The notes under the pieces were generated by a model. The model made no database searches and had not been told where the DNA came from. It saw only the letters and a list, made by a program, of their open reading frames with translations. From positions 1 through 64,000 of the forward strand of contig MPMX01000016.1 in assembly GCA_002238725.1 (NCBI GenBank): a stretch of DNA of 64,000 bases. The letters run 5' to 3'. Shown one piece after another: positions 38,567-47,069 of this stretch. Position 1 is the stretch's first letter, and each line of letters opens with the position of its first letter. A program made the translations under genes and the position numbers. This DNA comes from Rhodospirillaceae bacterium bin65 (GTDB lineage: Bacteria > Pseudomonadota > Alphaproteobacteria > Bin65).

Positions 38567-40879
38567 CTATTCCGCGTCCTTCGCCGCCAGCGCCGCCAGA
38601 ACCCGTTCGGGCGATAGCGGCAGTTCGGTGAGGCGGACGCCGGCGGCGTCGTAGATCGCGTTGGCGATGGCGCTGGCGACCGGCAGCATGCCGCCTTCGC
38701 CCATGCCCTTGGCGCCGAACGGGCCGGGGCCGTGGCCCTGTTCCTGGGTGATGGAGCGGAAGTCCTCCGGCAGGTCGTCGGCGAGCGGCACCCGGTAGGT
38801 CAGCGCGTCGCCGTTAACAAGCCGGGAACCGTCGTAGATCATGCGCTCGAACAGCGCCTGGGACAGGCCCATCAGGGCCGCGCCCTCATCCTGGCCGCGG
38901 CAGGCCAGCGGGTGGATCGCCCGGCCGGCGTCGCCGGTGACGAACAACTTTTCGACCGTCACCTTGCCGGTCTCGGTATCGACGGCGACCTGGGCGCCGC
39001 CCCAGCCGATCTCCCAAAACACGCAGGGCGCTTCGAGCGGCGCGGCGTGGCTGTTCTCTGCCTTGTGGAATCCCTCGCCGACGAATTCCCAGCCGGTGCC
39101 GCCGTAATAGCCCATGATCATCGGCGCGAGCGGATGGGCCTCGTTGCCCCGCCGGATTTCCCAGTCCACGAGTTCGAGTTCGTCCGCCGGGCAGTCCAAC
39201 ATTTCGGCGGCGAAATCGAGGATCTGACGGCGCACGGCCAGCGTGGCCCGGTCGACCGCCTGGCCCATGACCGAAATCGCCGAACTGGCGTTGGTGCCCT
39301 GGTCGAAGGGCGAATGGTCGGTATCGACCGGCATGTAGCGGACCCGCGCGCGGTCGGTGCCGAGCCGTTCGGCGACTACGGAGGAGAGCGCCGTGTGCGC
39401 ACCCTGGCCGATCTCGGCGGTGCCGCATTGCAGGAAGATGTCGCCGTTGGTCGAGACCTTGACGCGCGCAAGCGCCGGCTTGTTGACCCCGCCGCCGTCC
39501 TTGAAGCCGATGGCAAGGCCCATGCCGCGTTTCACCGGGCCATCGTCCTTGAGTTCGTCCCGCCGGCGGTAGCCGAGTTCGCGCACGACGAGATCGAGGC
39601 CCTCGCGCAGGTCGCTGTCCATGCCACTTTCGCCGGGCACGAAGGGTTCGCCGAGATCGATCAGGTTCTTGCGGCGCATCTCGTACGGGTCGATGCCGAG
39701 CCGGTGGGCGATCATGTCGATCTGGGATTCGCAGGCCCAGCTCGTCTGGGTGCCGCCGAAGCCGCGGAACGGGCCGGCCGGCGCCGTGTTGGTCATCACG
39801 CAGTAGCAGTCGGTTCCGATCCGCTTGTAGCGGTAGGGGCCGGGAATGCGGTAGCCGGCCTTTTCGGCGACCAGCGGGCTGCCGTCGGAATAGGCGCCGG
39901 AATCGAGCAGGATCTCGCTGTCCCGCGCGATCAGGGTGCCGTCCTGCATCACGCCGGTCTTCACCTTGAGGATCGCGGCGTGCTGGGTGTTGGTGAGGAA
40001 GCCTTCCTCCAGGGTCAGACAGAAGCGCACCGGCCGCCCGGCGATGCGCGACAGGGCGAGGGCGATGGGCTCGGTCTTGCAGTTGTTCTTGCTGCCGAAG
40101 CCGCCACCGATATAGGGCACCCGCACCGCAATCCGGTTCTCGGCCATGCCGAAGATGCGGGCGATCTCCTTGCGCACGGGAAACGGGTTCTGGCAACTCG
40201 TCCACAGCTCGATCCGGTCTTCGCGCGACCAGTCGGCGACGCAGACGAACGGCTCCAGATGGAAATGGTGCATGCGCGAGAAGTGGAACACGTCCTCGAA
40301 GACGTGGTCGCAGTCCGCGAAGGCGTCGGCCGGGCCGGTCTCGTAGGAGAAGCGGTAGCAGACATTCCGGCGCGGCCGCAGTTCGCCCGAGGCGCCTTGC
40401 CCGTATTTCGGCACGATGCCGACCGGCGCGTCCTCGAACAGTTCGGCAGCGTGCGGGTCCGATGCACTTTCGAGATCGGTGACGACGGGCAACGGTTCGT
40501 ATTCCACCCGAATCGCGGCGAGCGCCCGGTTGGCGGTTCCCTCGTCCACGGCGGCGACGGCGGCGACGATATCGCCCTCGTAGCGCACCTTGTCCGTGGC
40601 GACGATCGGCTGGTCCTTGATGAAATAGCCATAGACCGGCATCGGGATCACAGCTGTCTCGTCCCGGGTCAGTACGGCGTGCACCCCCGGCATGGCGCGC
40701 GCCGCCGCGGCGTCGATGGACCGGATGCGGGCATGGCCGTGCGGGCTGCGCAGCACCTTCGCATGCAGCATGCCCGGCAGGTCGATATCGGCCGTGTAGG
40801 TCGCCTGCCCGGATACCTTTTCGCCGGCGTCGATACGCCGGTCCGGCCGGCCGATCGTGCGCAGCGGCATGTCGGTCAT
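38567..40879 (-). CDS. Molybdenum hydroxylase (xanthine dehydrogenase family) large subunit
   Basis: A 770-residue molybdopterin-cytosine-dinucleotide-type subunit. It shows YTADIDLPGMLHAKVLRSPH at the N-terminus, GGGFGSKNNCKTE, and the active-site loop TAPAGPFRGFGGTQTSWACE. The loop is not the CoxL form I motif, so this is not a classical CO dehydrogenase. Substrate could be an aldehyde, purine or aromatic CoA ester. Its ATG overlaps the stop of the small-subunit gene (ATGA). Confidence 0.9.
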   Translation of the reverse strand: MTDMPLRTIGRPDRRIDAGEKVSGQATYTADIDLPGMLHAKVLRSPHGHARIRSIDAAAARAMPGVHAVLTRDETAVIPMPVYGYFIKDQPIVATDKVRYEGDIVAAVAAVDEGTANRALAAIRVEYEPLPVVTDLESASDPHAAELFEDAPVGIVPKYGQGASGELRPRRNVCYRFSYETGPADAFADCDHVFEDVFHFSRMHHFHLEPFVCVADWSREDRIELWTSCQNPFPVRKEIARIFGMAENRIAVRVPYIGGGFGSKNNCKTEPIALALSRIAGRPVRFCLTLEEGFLTNTQHAAILKVKTGVMQDGTLIARDSEILLDSGAYSDGSPLVAEKAGYRIPGPYRYKRIGTDCYCVMTNTAPAGPFRGFGGTQTSWACESQIDMIAHRLGIDPYEMRRKNLIDLGEPFVPGESGMDSDLREGLDLVVRELGYRRRDELKDDGPVKRGMGLAIGFKDGGGVNKPALARVKVSTNGDIFLQCGTAEIGQGAHTALSSVVAERLGTDRARVRYMPVDTDHSPFDQGTNASSAISVMGQAVDRATLAVRRQILDFAAEMLDCPADELELVDWEIRRGNEAHPLAPMIMGYYGGTGWEFVGEGFHKAENSHAAPLEAPCVFWEIGWGGAQVAVDTETGKVTVEKLFVTGDAGRAIHPLACRGQDEGAALMGLSQALFERMIYDGSRLVNGDALTYRVPLADDLPEDFRSITQEQGHGPGPFGAKGMGEGGMLPVASAIANAIYDAAGVRLTELPLSPERVLAALAAKDAE

Positions 40880-41373
40880 TGGCCGGCCTCCCGCTTGCGC
40901 CGGGCGGCGTCGCGCACCGCTTCCAGAATCAGGTTGTAGCCGGTGCAACGGCAGATGTTCGAGCTGATCCAGTCGCGGATTGTCGCGTCGTCCGGGTCCG
41001 GGTCGCGGGCGAGCAGCGCCTCGGTCAGCAGGATCATGCCGGCAGTACAGAAACCGCACTGAAAGGCCGAGTTGTCGGCGAAGGCGGCCTGAACGGAGCT
41101 CAGTTCGCCATCATGGGTCAGCCCTTCTACCGTGCGGACTGCGCTGCCTTCGACCTCGAAGGCGAAAACCGAACAGCTTGCCCGTGGCACATCGTCGACC
41201 AGCACGGTGCAGGCGCCGCAGACTGCGCGCTCGCAGGCCAGCTTGGTGCCGCGTCCGTCGCGCCGGTCGCGCAGCAGGTCGGCCAGGGTCGTCGCTGTGG
41301 TCGTCGCGGTATCGACCGGCGCCCCGTTCAGGGTGAAGGAGAGATCGAAGCGGGGGTCGAGGCGGTCAGGCAC
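40876..41373 (-). CDS. Molybdenum hydroxylase 2Fe-2S small subunit
   Basis: A 165-residue iron-sulfur subunit. The plant-type cluster ligands lie in LACERAVCGACTVLVDD, and the second cluster ligands in CGFCTAGMILL and SSNICRCTGYN. It passes electrons from the molybdenum centre to the flavin subunit. It overlaps both neighbours by 4-8 bases. Confidence 0.95.
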   Translation of the reverse strand: MPDRLDPRFDLSFTLNGAPVDTATTTATTLADLLRDRRDGRGTKLACERAVCGACTVLVDDVPRASCSVFAFEVEGSAVRTVEGLTHDGELSSVQAAFADNSAFQCGFCTAGMILLTEALLARDPDPDDATIRDWISSNICRCTGYNLILEAVRDAARRKREAGQ

Positions 41374-42211
41374 GGGCCGCTCCCTGCCGCACCAACTGCC
41401 GGGCCAGCACCGCCGCCCCGGCCCGGTGCAGCCATTCGTTGCCGCTCGCCGGATCGGCGAAATCGTCGGGCAGCGCGTCGTAGGCCGCAGCAGAGATGGC
41501 TTTGGCGTCGTTGCCCGTCAGGTCGAGATCGAGCGCGACCGGCCGCAGATTTTCCGTGGCGATGACCGCCCGGCCCTGCGCTCCGCCAGCGCCATCGGTC
41601 CACAGGGCGAGCGCCTGGGTCATCAGCGGCCTGAGCGTGCGGTCGTAATCGAGCCGCAGATCGGCGGCGAGCGGGATCGACAGGCGGGTCAGCAGCGCGC
41701 GCGCCGGCTCCGCCCGGTCCCAGATTTCCCCCGGTGACAGGTCGGCCTCGCCCTCCGCCGAAGCGAATTGGGCCGCACCGCCTAGCGCGGTCAGCAGGAT
41801 CGACATCTCGTAGCGGGTGTGGCGGGCCATCAGGTTGCCGCCGGCCGTGCCGCTCAGCCGGATGCGTATCTTGCCGAGCTTCGACCAGGCGTCCGGCAGA
41901 CCCGGAACGGCCCCCGCTGCGTCCGACGCCGCGCCTTCGGCATGAGTCGTCAGGGCCCCGATGCTGAGCGTGCCGCCCTCCATCCGCACGCCGCGCAGTT
42001 CGTCGAGCCGCTTCAGCCAGACCAGCGTGCCGACCGGCTTGCCCTCACGCACCGCGCCGCACAGATCGGTGCCGCCGGCATAAGGCACCGGCGCCTCGGC
42101 ATCGGCCATCGCCGCGACAGCCTCATTGACGGTCTCCGGCAAAATGACCGGAAAGGGCAGGATATCCCGGTAAGAAGCGGCGATCAGCCCGGCCTGGGCG
42201 ACTTCATACAT
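41366..42211 (-). CDS. Molybdenum hydroxylase FAD-binding medium subunit
   Basis: A 281-residue CoxM-type FAD subunit with the VPYAGGTDLCGAVREGK and GTAGGNLMARHTRYEM flavin-binding motifs. First gene of the medium-small-large operon. No maturation factor (XdhC type) is visible next to it. Confidence 0.92.
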   Translation of the reverse strand: MYEVAQAGLIAASYRDILPFPVILPETVNEAVAAMADAEAPVPYAGGTDLCGAVREGKPVGTLVWLKRLDELRGVRMEGGTLSIGALTTHAEGAASDAAGAVPGLPDAWSKLGKIRIRLSGTAGGNLMARHTRYEMSILLTALGGAAQFASAEGEADLSPGEIWDRAEPARALLTRLSIPLAADLRLDYDRTLRPLMTQALALWTDGAGGAQGRAVIATENLRPVALDLDLTGNDAKAISAAAYDALPDDFADPASGNEWLHRAGAAVLARQLVRQGAARA

Positions 42212-42259
42212 GCGTGGATCAAGTCCTCTTCTAAGGTTGCGTTCTTTCGACCCGGCAAT

Positions 42260-42928
42260 TCAAGATCGCTCATCGCCGACCCGGGGATGGGCTACCTTGC
42301 CCCACACATCGGAGTCCGGATTTCGTTCGATGTCGGCGCGCATAACGGCGATGATCGCCGGGACGATGGAAGCCATTATACTGCTGCCGTCTCTCACCTG
42401 ATCCTGGCCCCATCCCGTCGCGTATGTTGCGCCGCCATGAAAAATCTGGTTGCGCAAGGTGTAAAGGCGCGACAGGACGACCTTCAGGACGACGGAAGTT
42501 TCTCCTCTCATCACGGCACCGAACGCCCGGTTGTTCTCTTTCCGAAATTGCGTTTCCCAAAACGCCGCTTGGGGGATTCCTGAAACCCATTTCCAAAACG
42601 GTTCGTAGACAAAGTGGTTATTCAAAAGAACACGAACCGGGCCTGAATAGGTATTCAAGAGTAATTCGTGCAAGATATTGTGGTCGTCCCGTCTCACTAC
42701 TTCTTCGCAGAATGCCCGGAATTTCTCGGATTCGCCGATCCGCATGGCAGGATCCGCCAGCGGCGCTTCGACGCCGTAGGCGGCGTTGAAGGCGATCCAC
42801 AAAAAGATGAATTTGTCGGTGTCGGAAGATGTCTCCTCGCTTCGCCGCCACCAGCTTTCCGCCCTGCGGATGCGGTCCTGGTTGTGCTGCCCAGGCAGTA
42901 CGTTGGCAGCGCTTCGGAATTTAGCCAT
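42260..42928 (-). CDS. HEPN-domain protein
   Basis: A 222-residue helical protein. Near residue 160 it carries LYTLRNQIFHGG, which fits the HEPN signature Rx4H. The aromatic-rich N-terminal half (FIFLWIAFNAAYG) is typical of a broad HEPN group of unknown role. HEPN proteins are often ribonucleases in toxin-antitoxin, abortive infection or RNA processing systems. No nucleotidyltransferase partner is adjacent. It ends 48 bases from the molybdenum hydroxylase start and is on the same strand. Confidence 0.75.
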   Translation of the reverse strand: MAKFRSAANVLPGQHNQDRIRRAESWWRRSEETSSDTDKFIFLWIAFNAAYGVEAPLADPAMRIGESEKFRAFCEEVVRRDDHNILHELLLNTYSGPVRVLLNNHFVYEPFWKWVSGIPQAAFWETQFRKENNRAFGAVMRGETSVVLKVVLSRLYTLRNQIFHGGATYATGWGQDQVRDGSSIMASIVPAIIAVMRADIERNPDSDVWGKVAHPRVGDERS

Positions 42929-43156
42929 AGCTAATTAGCTCATCGGCGGTGCAGCGGCGGGCAACGCTATCCGGTCGCCCGCATCCTGTCACCCCGAACC
43001 TGAAACGAATGCGACCCGGGAGCCGAAGCCTCCAGCGATACCGTTTGACGCCTGTCTCTCCCGCCGCATCTCTCTTTAACGGCAGCGGGACGGTCCCTAT
43101 CTAACAAGGGCTACCGCCGATCCCCGGCCCCTGGCGCGAGGAACCGAAGCGCGCTC

Positions 43157-44188
43157 ATGTACAGCGAGAGCGATATCGACGCTGCCGTGAAGGCCGGCGC
43201 CCTGACGCCGGAGGCCGCTGCGGCGTTGCGCGACCATGTCGCCCGGCGCCGCGCCGCGCCGGCGGCGGATGAGGAGCATTTCCGGCTCATCACCGGTTTC
43301 AACGATATTTTCGTCGTTGTTGCCGCAGTGCTGGTGCTGGTGGCGGTCGGCTGGATTGGAACAAGGCTTCACGGCGCGCTGGGCGGCGCGGGGGTCGGCC
43401 TGGCGTCCTGGGCTCTGGCCGAATATTTCACGCGCCGCCGGCGCATGGCGCTGCCGTCGATCGTCTTGCTGTTGACGTTTGCCGGGGGTGCGTTCTGGTG
43501 TGCGGCCGGGCTGTTGTCGGACGGCGTGGGGCCGGGATATTTCGAGGCGGGGCCGGATAAATTTGCGGAAGCATTGGCGCCGAGCGCGCTGGTCGCTGCC
43601 CTCGCCGCCGGCCTGCACTGGTGGCGGTTTCGCGTCCCCATCACAATGGCCGCCGGCGCCGCAGCGCTTGTGGGCACGGCGTTAGGCCTGATTCTCCGTT
43701 GGATGGACAATCCGATGCCGGTCATCGAGCCGGTCATGTTCGTCGCCGGCCTCGGCGTCTTCGCCTTCGCCATGCGCTGGGACCTGTCCGACACGGCCCG
43801 CACGACGCGGCGTTCCGACGTTGCGTTCTGGCTGCACCTGCTGGCAGCGCCGCTCATGGTGCATCCGGTCTTTTCGCTTACCGCGTCCGGCATCCCCGAT
43901 CCGTCCCTGTCCGCTGCACTCGTCGTGATTCTCTATGCTGTCGTCGGGGTCGTTGCGCTGGCGATCGATAGGCGCGCCTTGTTGGTGTCGGCGCTCATTT
44001 ATCTGCTGACCGCCGTCTACAGCCTGTTTCGGGATTTCGACGATCTCAGTCTCCGCTTCGCCGCTGCTGCGCTGATCGTCGGCGCGGTCCTTTTGCTGCT
44101 GTCTGCATTCTGGCGCAACGCCCGCGCTGTCGTCGTCCATCGGCTGCCGACCGAACTGCGCGCCCGCCTTCCTGCGGCAAGCGCCTGA
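43157..44188 (+). CDS. DUF2157-like polytopic membrane protein
   Basis: A 343-residue protein. It has a short soluble N-terminus (SESDIDAAVKAGALTPEAAA, then ALRDHVARRR) and about ten membrane segments. This layout of a helix-pair head followed by a multi-span bundle is that of DUF2157 proteins. Function unknown. It precedes the selenoprotein block by 124 bases on the same strand and may or may not belong to it. Confidence 0.7.
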   Translation: MYSESDIDAAVKAGALTPEAAAALRDHVARRRAAPAADEEHFRLITGFNDIFVVVAAVLVLVAVGWIGTRLHGALGGAGVGLASWALAEYFTRRRRMALPSIVLLLTFAGGAFWCAAGLLSDGVGPGYFEAGPDKFAEALAPSALVAALAAGLHWWRFRVPITMAAGAAALVGTALGLILRWMDNPMPVIEPVMFVAGLGVFAFAMRWDLSDTARTTRRSDVAFWLHLLAAPLMVHPVFSLTASGIPDPSLSAALVVILYAVVGVVALAIDRRALLVSALIYLLTAVYSLFRDFDDLSLRFAAAALIVGAVLLLLSAFWRNARAVVVHRLPTELRARLPAASA

Positions 44189-44312
44189 TCCGGTCCGATC
44201 TCTGGCATGCGGCACGCGGCGCGAAGGTTCCGTGCTTGCACCGATAGTCAGGCCGGGCCACGATTGGCCGGGATTTTCCGGCCGAAGGCCGCATCCGAAA
44301 TTCGGAGGCCCG

Positions 44313-45362
44313 ATGCAACTCGTATCCCGGCGTTACGATGTCGCCGATGTCATGGCGGCGCAGGAATTCTACCACAGCCGGGGCTGGACCGACGGGCTGC
44401 CGGTCGTGCCGCCGACGGAGGAGGCCGTCGCGGCGTGCCTGGACTGGGCGATGCTTCCGCCGGACAGTCTGATCGGTATCGAGCCGGTGCGCGCCCGCGC
44501 GCTGACTGCGGAGAAGCTGGCGGTCAACGCCGTCATGGCCGGCTGCCTACCGATGCATTTTCCGGTCGTCGTGGCGGCCTTCACGGCGATGCTCCAGGAG
44601 CCCTTCCTGCTGCACGGCGCGACCGCCAGCACGGGCGGCTGCGCGGTGCTGGTCATCGTCAACGGGCCGATCGCCGCCGAGGTCGGTATGGACCCGACCT
44701 TCAACGCGCTGGCCTCCAGCGACCGCGCCTCGACGGCCATCGGCCGGGCGCTGCGCCTGTGCCTGATCAACCTGCTCGATGTCCGGCCCGGCGCCATCGA
44801 CCGGTCGTCGCTCGGCCATCCCGGCAAGTTCAGCTACTGCCTGGCCGAAGACGAGGCCGGCTCGGACTGGCTGCCGCTTTCGGACGAATGCGGCATGCCG
44901 GCTGGCGCTTCCAGCGTCACCGTGATGGCGGCCGGCGCGCCGCGCCAATTGATGAACGAATGGACGGCGGTTCCCGAAGAGATCCTCGATACCTACGCCG
45001 CGGAAATGCGCGCCAACATGCGCCACTATTCGATCTGGCCGGGCAACTACGCGATCGTCGTACCGCCGCAATTGCGCACGCATTTCAACGCCGCCGGCTG
45101 GTCCAAGGCCGATATCCGCGCCTACATTTTCGAGAAAGCGCGCATTAAGCGGGCGGAATGGGCCGAGTGCGGCAAGGCGGCGGTGGTGCGCGACCGCGGC
45201 AGTCGGGAATATGCCGCCCTGACCGCCCCGGAGGATTTGCTGGTGGTGGCGGCCGGCGGCCCGGCAGGCGGCTTCGGCGCGGTCATTCCGCCCTGGCTCG
45301 GCGAGAAGAGCCGGGCGGTGACGGTTGCGATCGGCGCCTGTGTCGATTGCGAGGTGCCGTAG
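44313..45362 (+). CDS. Uncharacterised partner protein of the UGSC selenoprotein
   Basis: A 349-residue protein starting at 44313, four bases after GGAGG. Visible blocks are SRGWTDGLPVVPPTEEAVAA, VNAVMAGCLPMHFPVVVAAF, GGCAVLVIVNGPIAAEVG and LGHPGKFSYCLAEDEAGSDW. It ends with GACVDCEVP, a terminal CxxC. I recall proteins with the WTDGLPVVPPT and NGPIA blocks next to UGSC-family genes in Proteobacteria and Actinobacteria, but know no assigned function. There is no signal peptide or membrane segment. The next gene begins 27 bases after the stop, so the two are co-transcribed. The conserved cysteines suggest thiol or selenol chemistry with the neighbour. Confidence 0.7.
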   Translation: MQLVSRRYDVADVMAAQEFYHSRGWTDGLPVVPPTEEAVAACLDWAMLPPDSLIGIEPVRARALTAEKLAVNAVMAGCLPMHFPVVVAAFTAMLQEPFLLHGATASTGGCAVLVIVNGPIAAEVGMDPTFNALASSDRASTAIGRALRLCLINLLDVRPGAIDRSSLGHPGKFSYCLAEDEAGSDWLPLSDECGMPAGASSVTVMAAGAPRQLMNEWTAVPEEILDTYAAEMRANMRHYSIWPGNYAIVVPPQLRTHFNAAGWSKADIRAYIFEKARIKRAEWAECGKAAVVRDRGSREYAALTAPEDLLVVAAGGPAGGFGAVIPPWLGEKSRAVTVAIGACVDCEVP

Positions 45363-45389
45363 CCGGGCGATCCGGGGAGCGATGACAGG

Positions 45390-45935
45390 ATGCAGATACT
45401 CGATCCGTCGCATGAGGAAGGCGCCGAGGGATTCGTGCCGGCAGCCCGGCTCGCCGCACTGGAGGGCGCGACCGTCGGGGTGATCTCCAACGGCAAGGAA
45501 GGCACCAGGGGCTTCTTCTCTGCCTTCGAGAAGGAACTCATGGAACGTTACGGCGTCGGCCAGGTGGTGCTGCGCACCAAGGCGAACTACAGCGCGCCGG
45601 CGGAAGCCGCGCTGATGGACGAGGTGAAACGCTGGCACGCGCTGGTCGCCGGTGTCGGCGATTGAGGCAGCTGCTCGTCGTGCAGTTTGCACGACGCGGT
45701 TGCCGGAGAACGGTTGGGAATCCCCTCCGCCGGCATCATGACGGAGACCTTCGTCAGCGCGGCCGAACTCATGGCGCGCGTGCTGGGCGCGGACGGCTAT
45801 CCCTTCGCCGTGATCGAACACCCGATCAGCAGCGCCGACGGGCCGGCGCTGGCCGCGCCGCCGCCGACTGCGCCAGATTGCTCACGCGTTCGAACGGTTA
45901 GCCTGGATTTCTCACCACAATTTCTCGCTCGCTAG
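45390..45935 (+). CDS. UGSC-family selenoprotein (in-frame TGA = Sec92)
   Basis: Reading from ATG 45390, codon 92 is TGA at 45663-45665 and the same frame continues open to TAG at 45933. Around it the protein reads VAGVGD-U-GSCSSCSLHDAV, the U/C-G-S-C motif that names a family known from metagenomic selenoprotein surveys. Residues before the TGA (GATVGVISNGKEGTRGFFSA) and after it (LGIPSAGIMTETFVSAAELM) both belong to this fold, so the TGA is not an ordinary stop. A perfect SECIS-type hairpin follows it. The product is 181 residues with Sec. The last 25 residues look out of frame; the adjacent frame (stop at 45901) reads a more plausible AADCARLL, so a small indel near 45855-45865 is possible. 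Role unknown, probably redox or nucleophilic. Confidence 0.88.
45666..45700 (+). promoter_or_regulatory. Bacterial SECIS element
   Basis: Directly after the TGA, CGTCGTGCA (45676-45684) and TGCACGACG (45688-45696) pair perfectly into a 9-bp stem with a GTT loop at 45685-45687. The loop starts 20 bases after the TGA and has G at its first position. Both match the published bacterial SECIS pattern (loop roughly 16-37 bases downstream, G near the loop start). It lies inside the coding sequence, as bacterial SECIS elements must. Confidence 0.85.
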
Positions 45936-47069
45936 CCTTGCGCCTTCGGCCAGCGCCTGGAACTTCGCCCAAATGACCGTCGGGTGGACCTCCGTGTGGT
46001 AGCAGGCCTGGGAGGAGAAGCCGCAGTCGGCGCCGGCGATGACGTTTTCCCGGCCTACCAGGCCGGCGAAGCGGACCAGCCATTCGGCGATCAGTTCCGG
46101 ATGTTCCACGATGTTGCTGGCATGGGTAATCATGCCGGGCATGATTTTCCGGCCTTCGGGCAGCCTGACCGACTCGAAGACATGGTAGTCGTGCTCGTGG
46201 CGGGGATTGGCTGCTTCGAACGAATAGACCGAGGCGTCGATCCGCAGAATATGCTGAATGACGTCGCCCAGTTGCGGCTCGAAAATGCGCGGCCCCTCGT
46301 TGATGCCGTAACAGGTGTGGAAGCGGATTTTTTCTTCCAGTAATCCGCGCAGGGCATGGTTGATGCTCTCGACATACATGTCCGCCTTGCGGACCCGTTG
46401 TGTGTCGTCGAGTCGGTTGTCTCCGAAAATGTCGGAGAGAAAAGGATCGTCGATCTGGAGCCAGAAACCGGCGTCGACGATTGCCTCGTATTCGGTGCGC
46501 ATCGCGTCGCCGACGGCAAAGAAAAACGCTTCTTCGGATTCGTAATAGTCGTTCCAGCCGATGCCGCTCGGCGCCGTGGCCGGCACGAAGGCGCCGGCGC
46601 AGTCAATCGCGTCCAGGGCGGCGCGCAGGTTGGCCAGATCGTACGCCAGTTCCTCTTTGCCGGCATATTCCAGCGGGCCGACGCAGTAGAGCGGGATGAC
46701 TTTCGCAACATTGCCGCCCAGCATGGCTCGGGCCATGTAGGCTTCGTAATATTCCGGGAACGCCTCCCGTTCGGCGGTATAGATTTCGTATTTCGCGTCC
46801 GGCCGCGGCTCGAGACCGGAGAGCCGCTGCTCCGCATAGGCGAAGAAGCCGGCCTTGGACATTTCACCGTCCGACACGATGTCGATGCCGCATTCGGCCT
46901 GCCGAGCGACAATGTTCGCGACCGCTTCGGCAATGCGCGCCCGGTAGGCCGCTTCATCCGGAAGTTCGCCTTCGCCGGTCAGCCGTGCCTTCATCATGTC
47001 CAGCAAATCGGGTGGCCGCGGCAGGCTGCCGGCGTGGGTGACCAGAATGCGGCCTTCATTATCAGGCAT
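45912..47069 (-). CDS. MetE C-terminal-like protein (COG0620), paralogue 2
   Basis: A 385-residue protein with the methionine synthase catalytic-domain fold only. It opens LVTHAGSLPRPPDLLDMMKA, has FHTCYGINEGPR (His-x-Cys zinc ligands) and ends with IAGADCGFSSQACYH (third ligand cysteine). AAGGAGGGGGAG gives a strong ribosome binding site before the ATG at 47069. It converges on the selenoprotein gene with a nominal 24-base overlap. It is more distant from the copies at 18035 and 53941 (HTCYG rather than HMCRG). Methyl acceptor or donor unknown. Confidence 0.85.
   Translation of the reverse strand: MPDNEGRILVTHAGSLPRPPDLLDMMKARLTGEGELPDEAAYRARIAEAVANIVARQAECGIDIVSDGEMSKAGFFAYAEQRLSGLEPRPDAKYEIYTAEREAFPEYYEAYMARAMLGGNVAKVIPLYCVGPLEYAGKEELAYDLANLRAALDAIDCAGAFVPATAPSGIGWNDYYESEEAFFFAVGDAMRTEYEAIVDAGFWLQIDDPFLSDIFGDNRLDDTQRVRKADMYVESINHALRGLLEEKIRFHTCYGINEGPRIFEPQLGDVIQHILRIDASVYSFEAANPRHEHDYHVFESVRLPEGRKIMPGMITHASNIVEHPELIAEWLVRFAGLVGRENVIAGADCGFSSQACYHTEVHPTVIWAKFQALAEGARLASEKLW

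Noticed and set aside
38732..40939. A 735-codon open frame on the plus strand
   Set aside because: It is antisense to the molybdenum hydroxylase large subunit, which has all expected motifs.
38567..42211. Carbon monoxide dehydrogenase coxMSL
   Set aside because: The order and subunits fit the superfamily, but the large-subunit active loop lacks the form I CoxL motif, so the specific name is not supported.
45663..45665. TGA as a genuine stop, making two small unrelated ORFs
   Set aside because: Both sides continue one frame and one family, GSC follows directly, and a SECIS hairpin is in place. A nonsense mutation would not create the hairpin.
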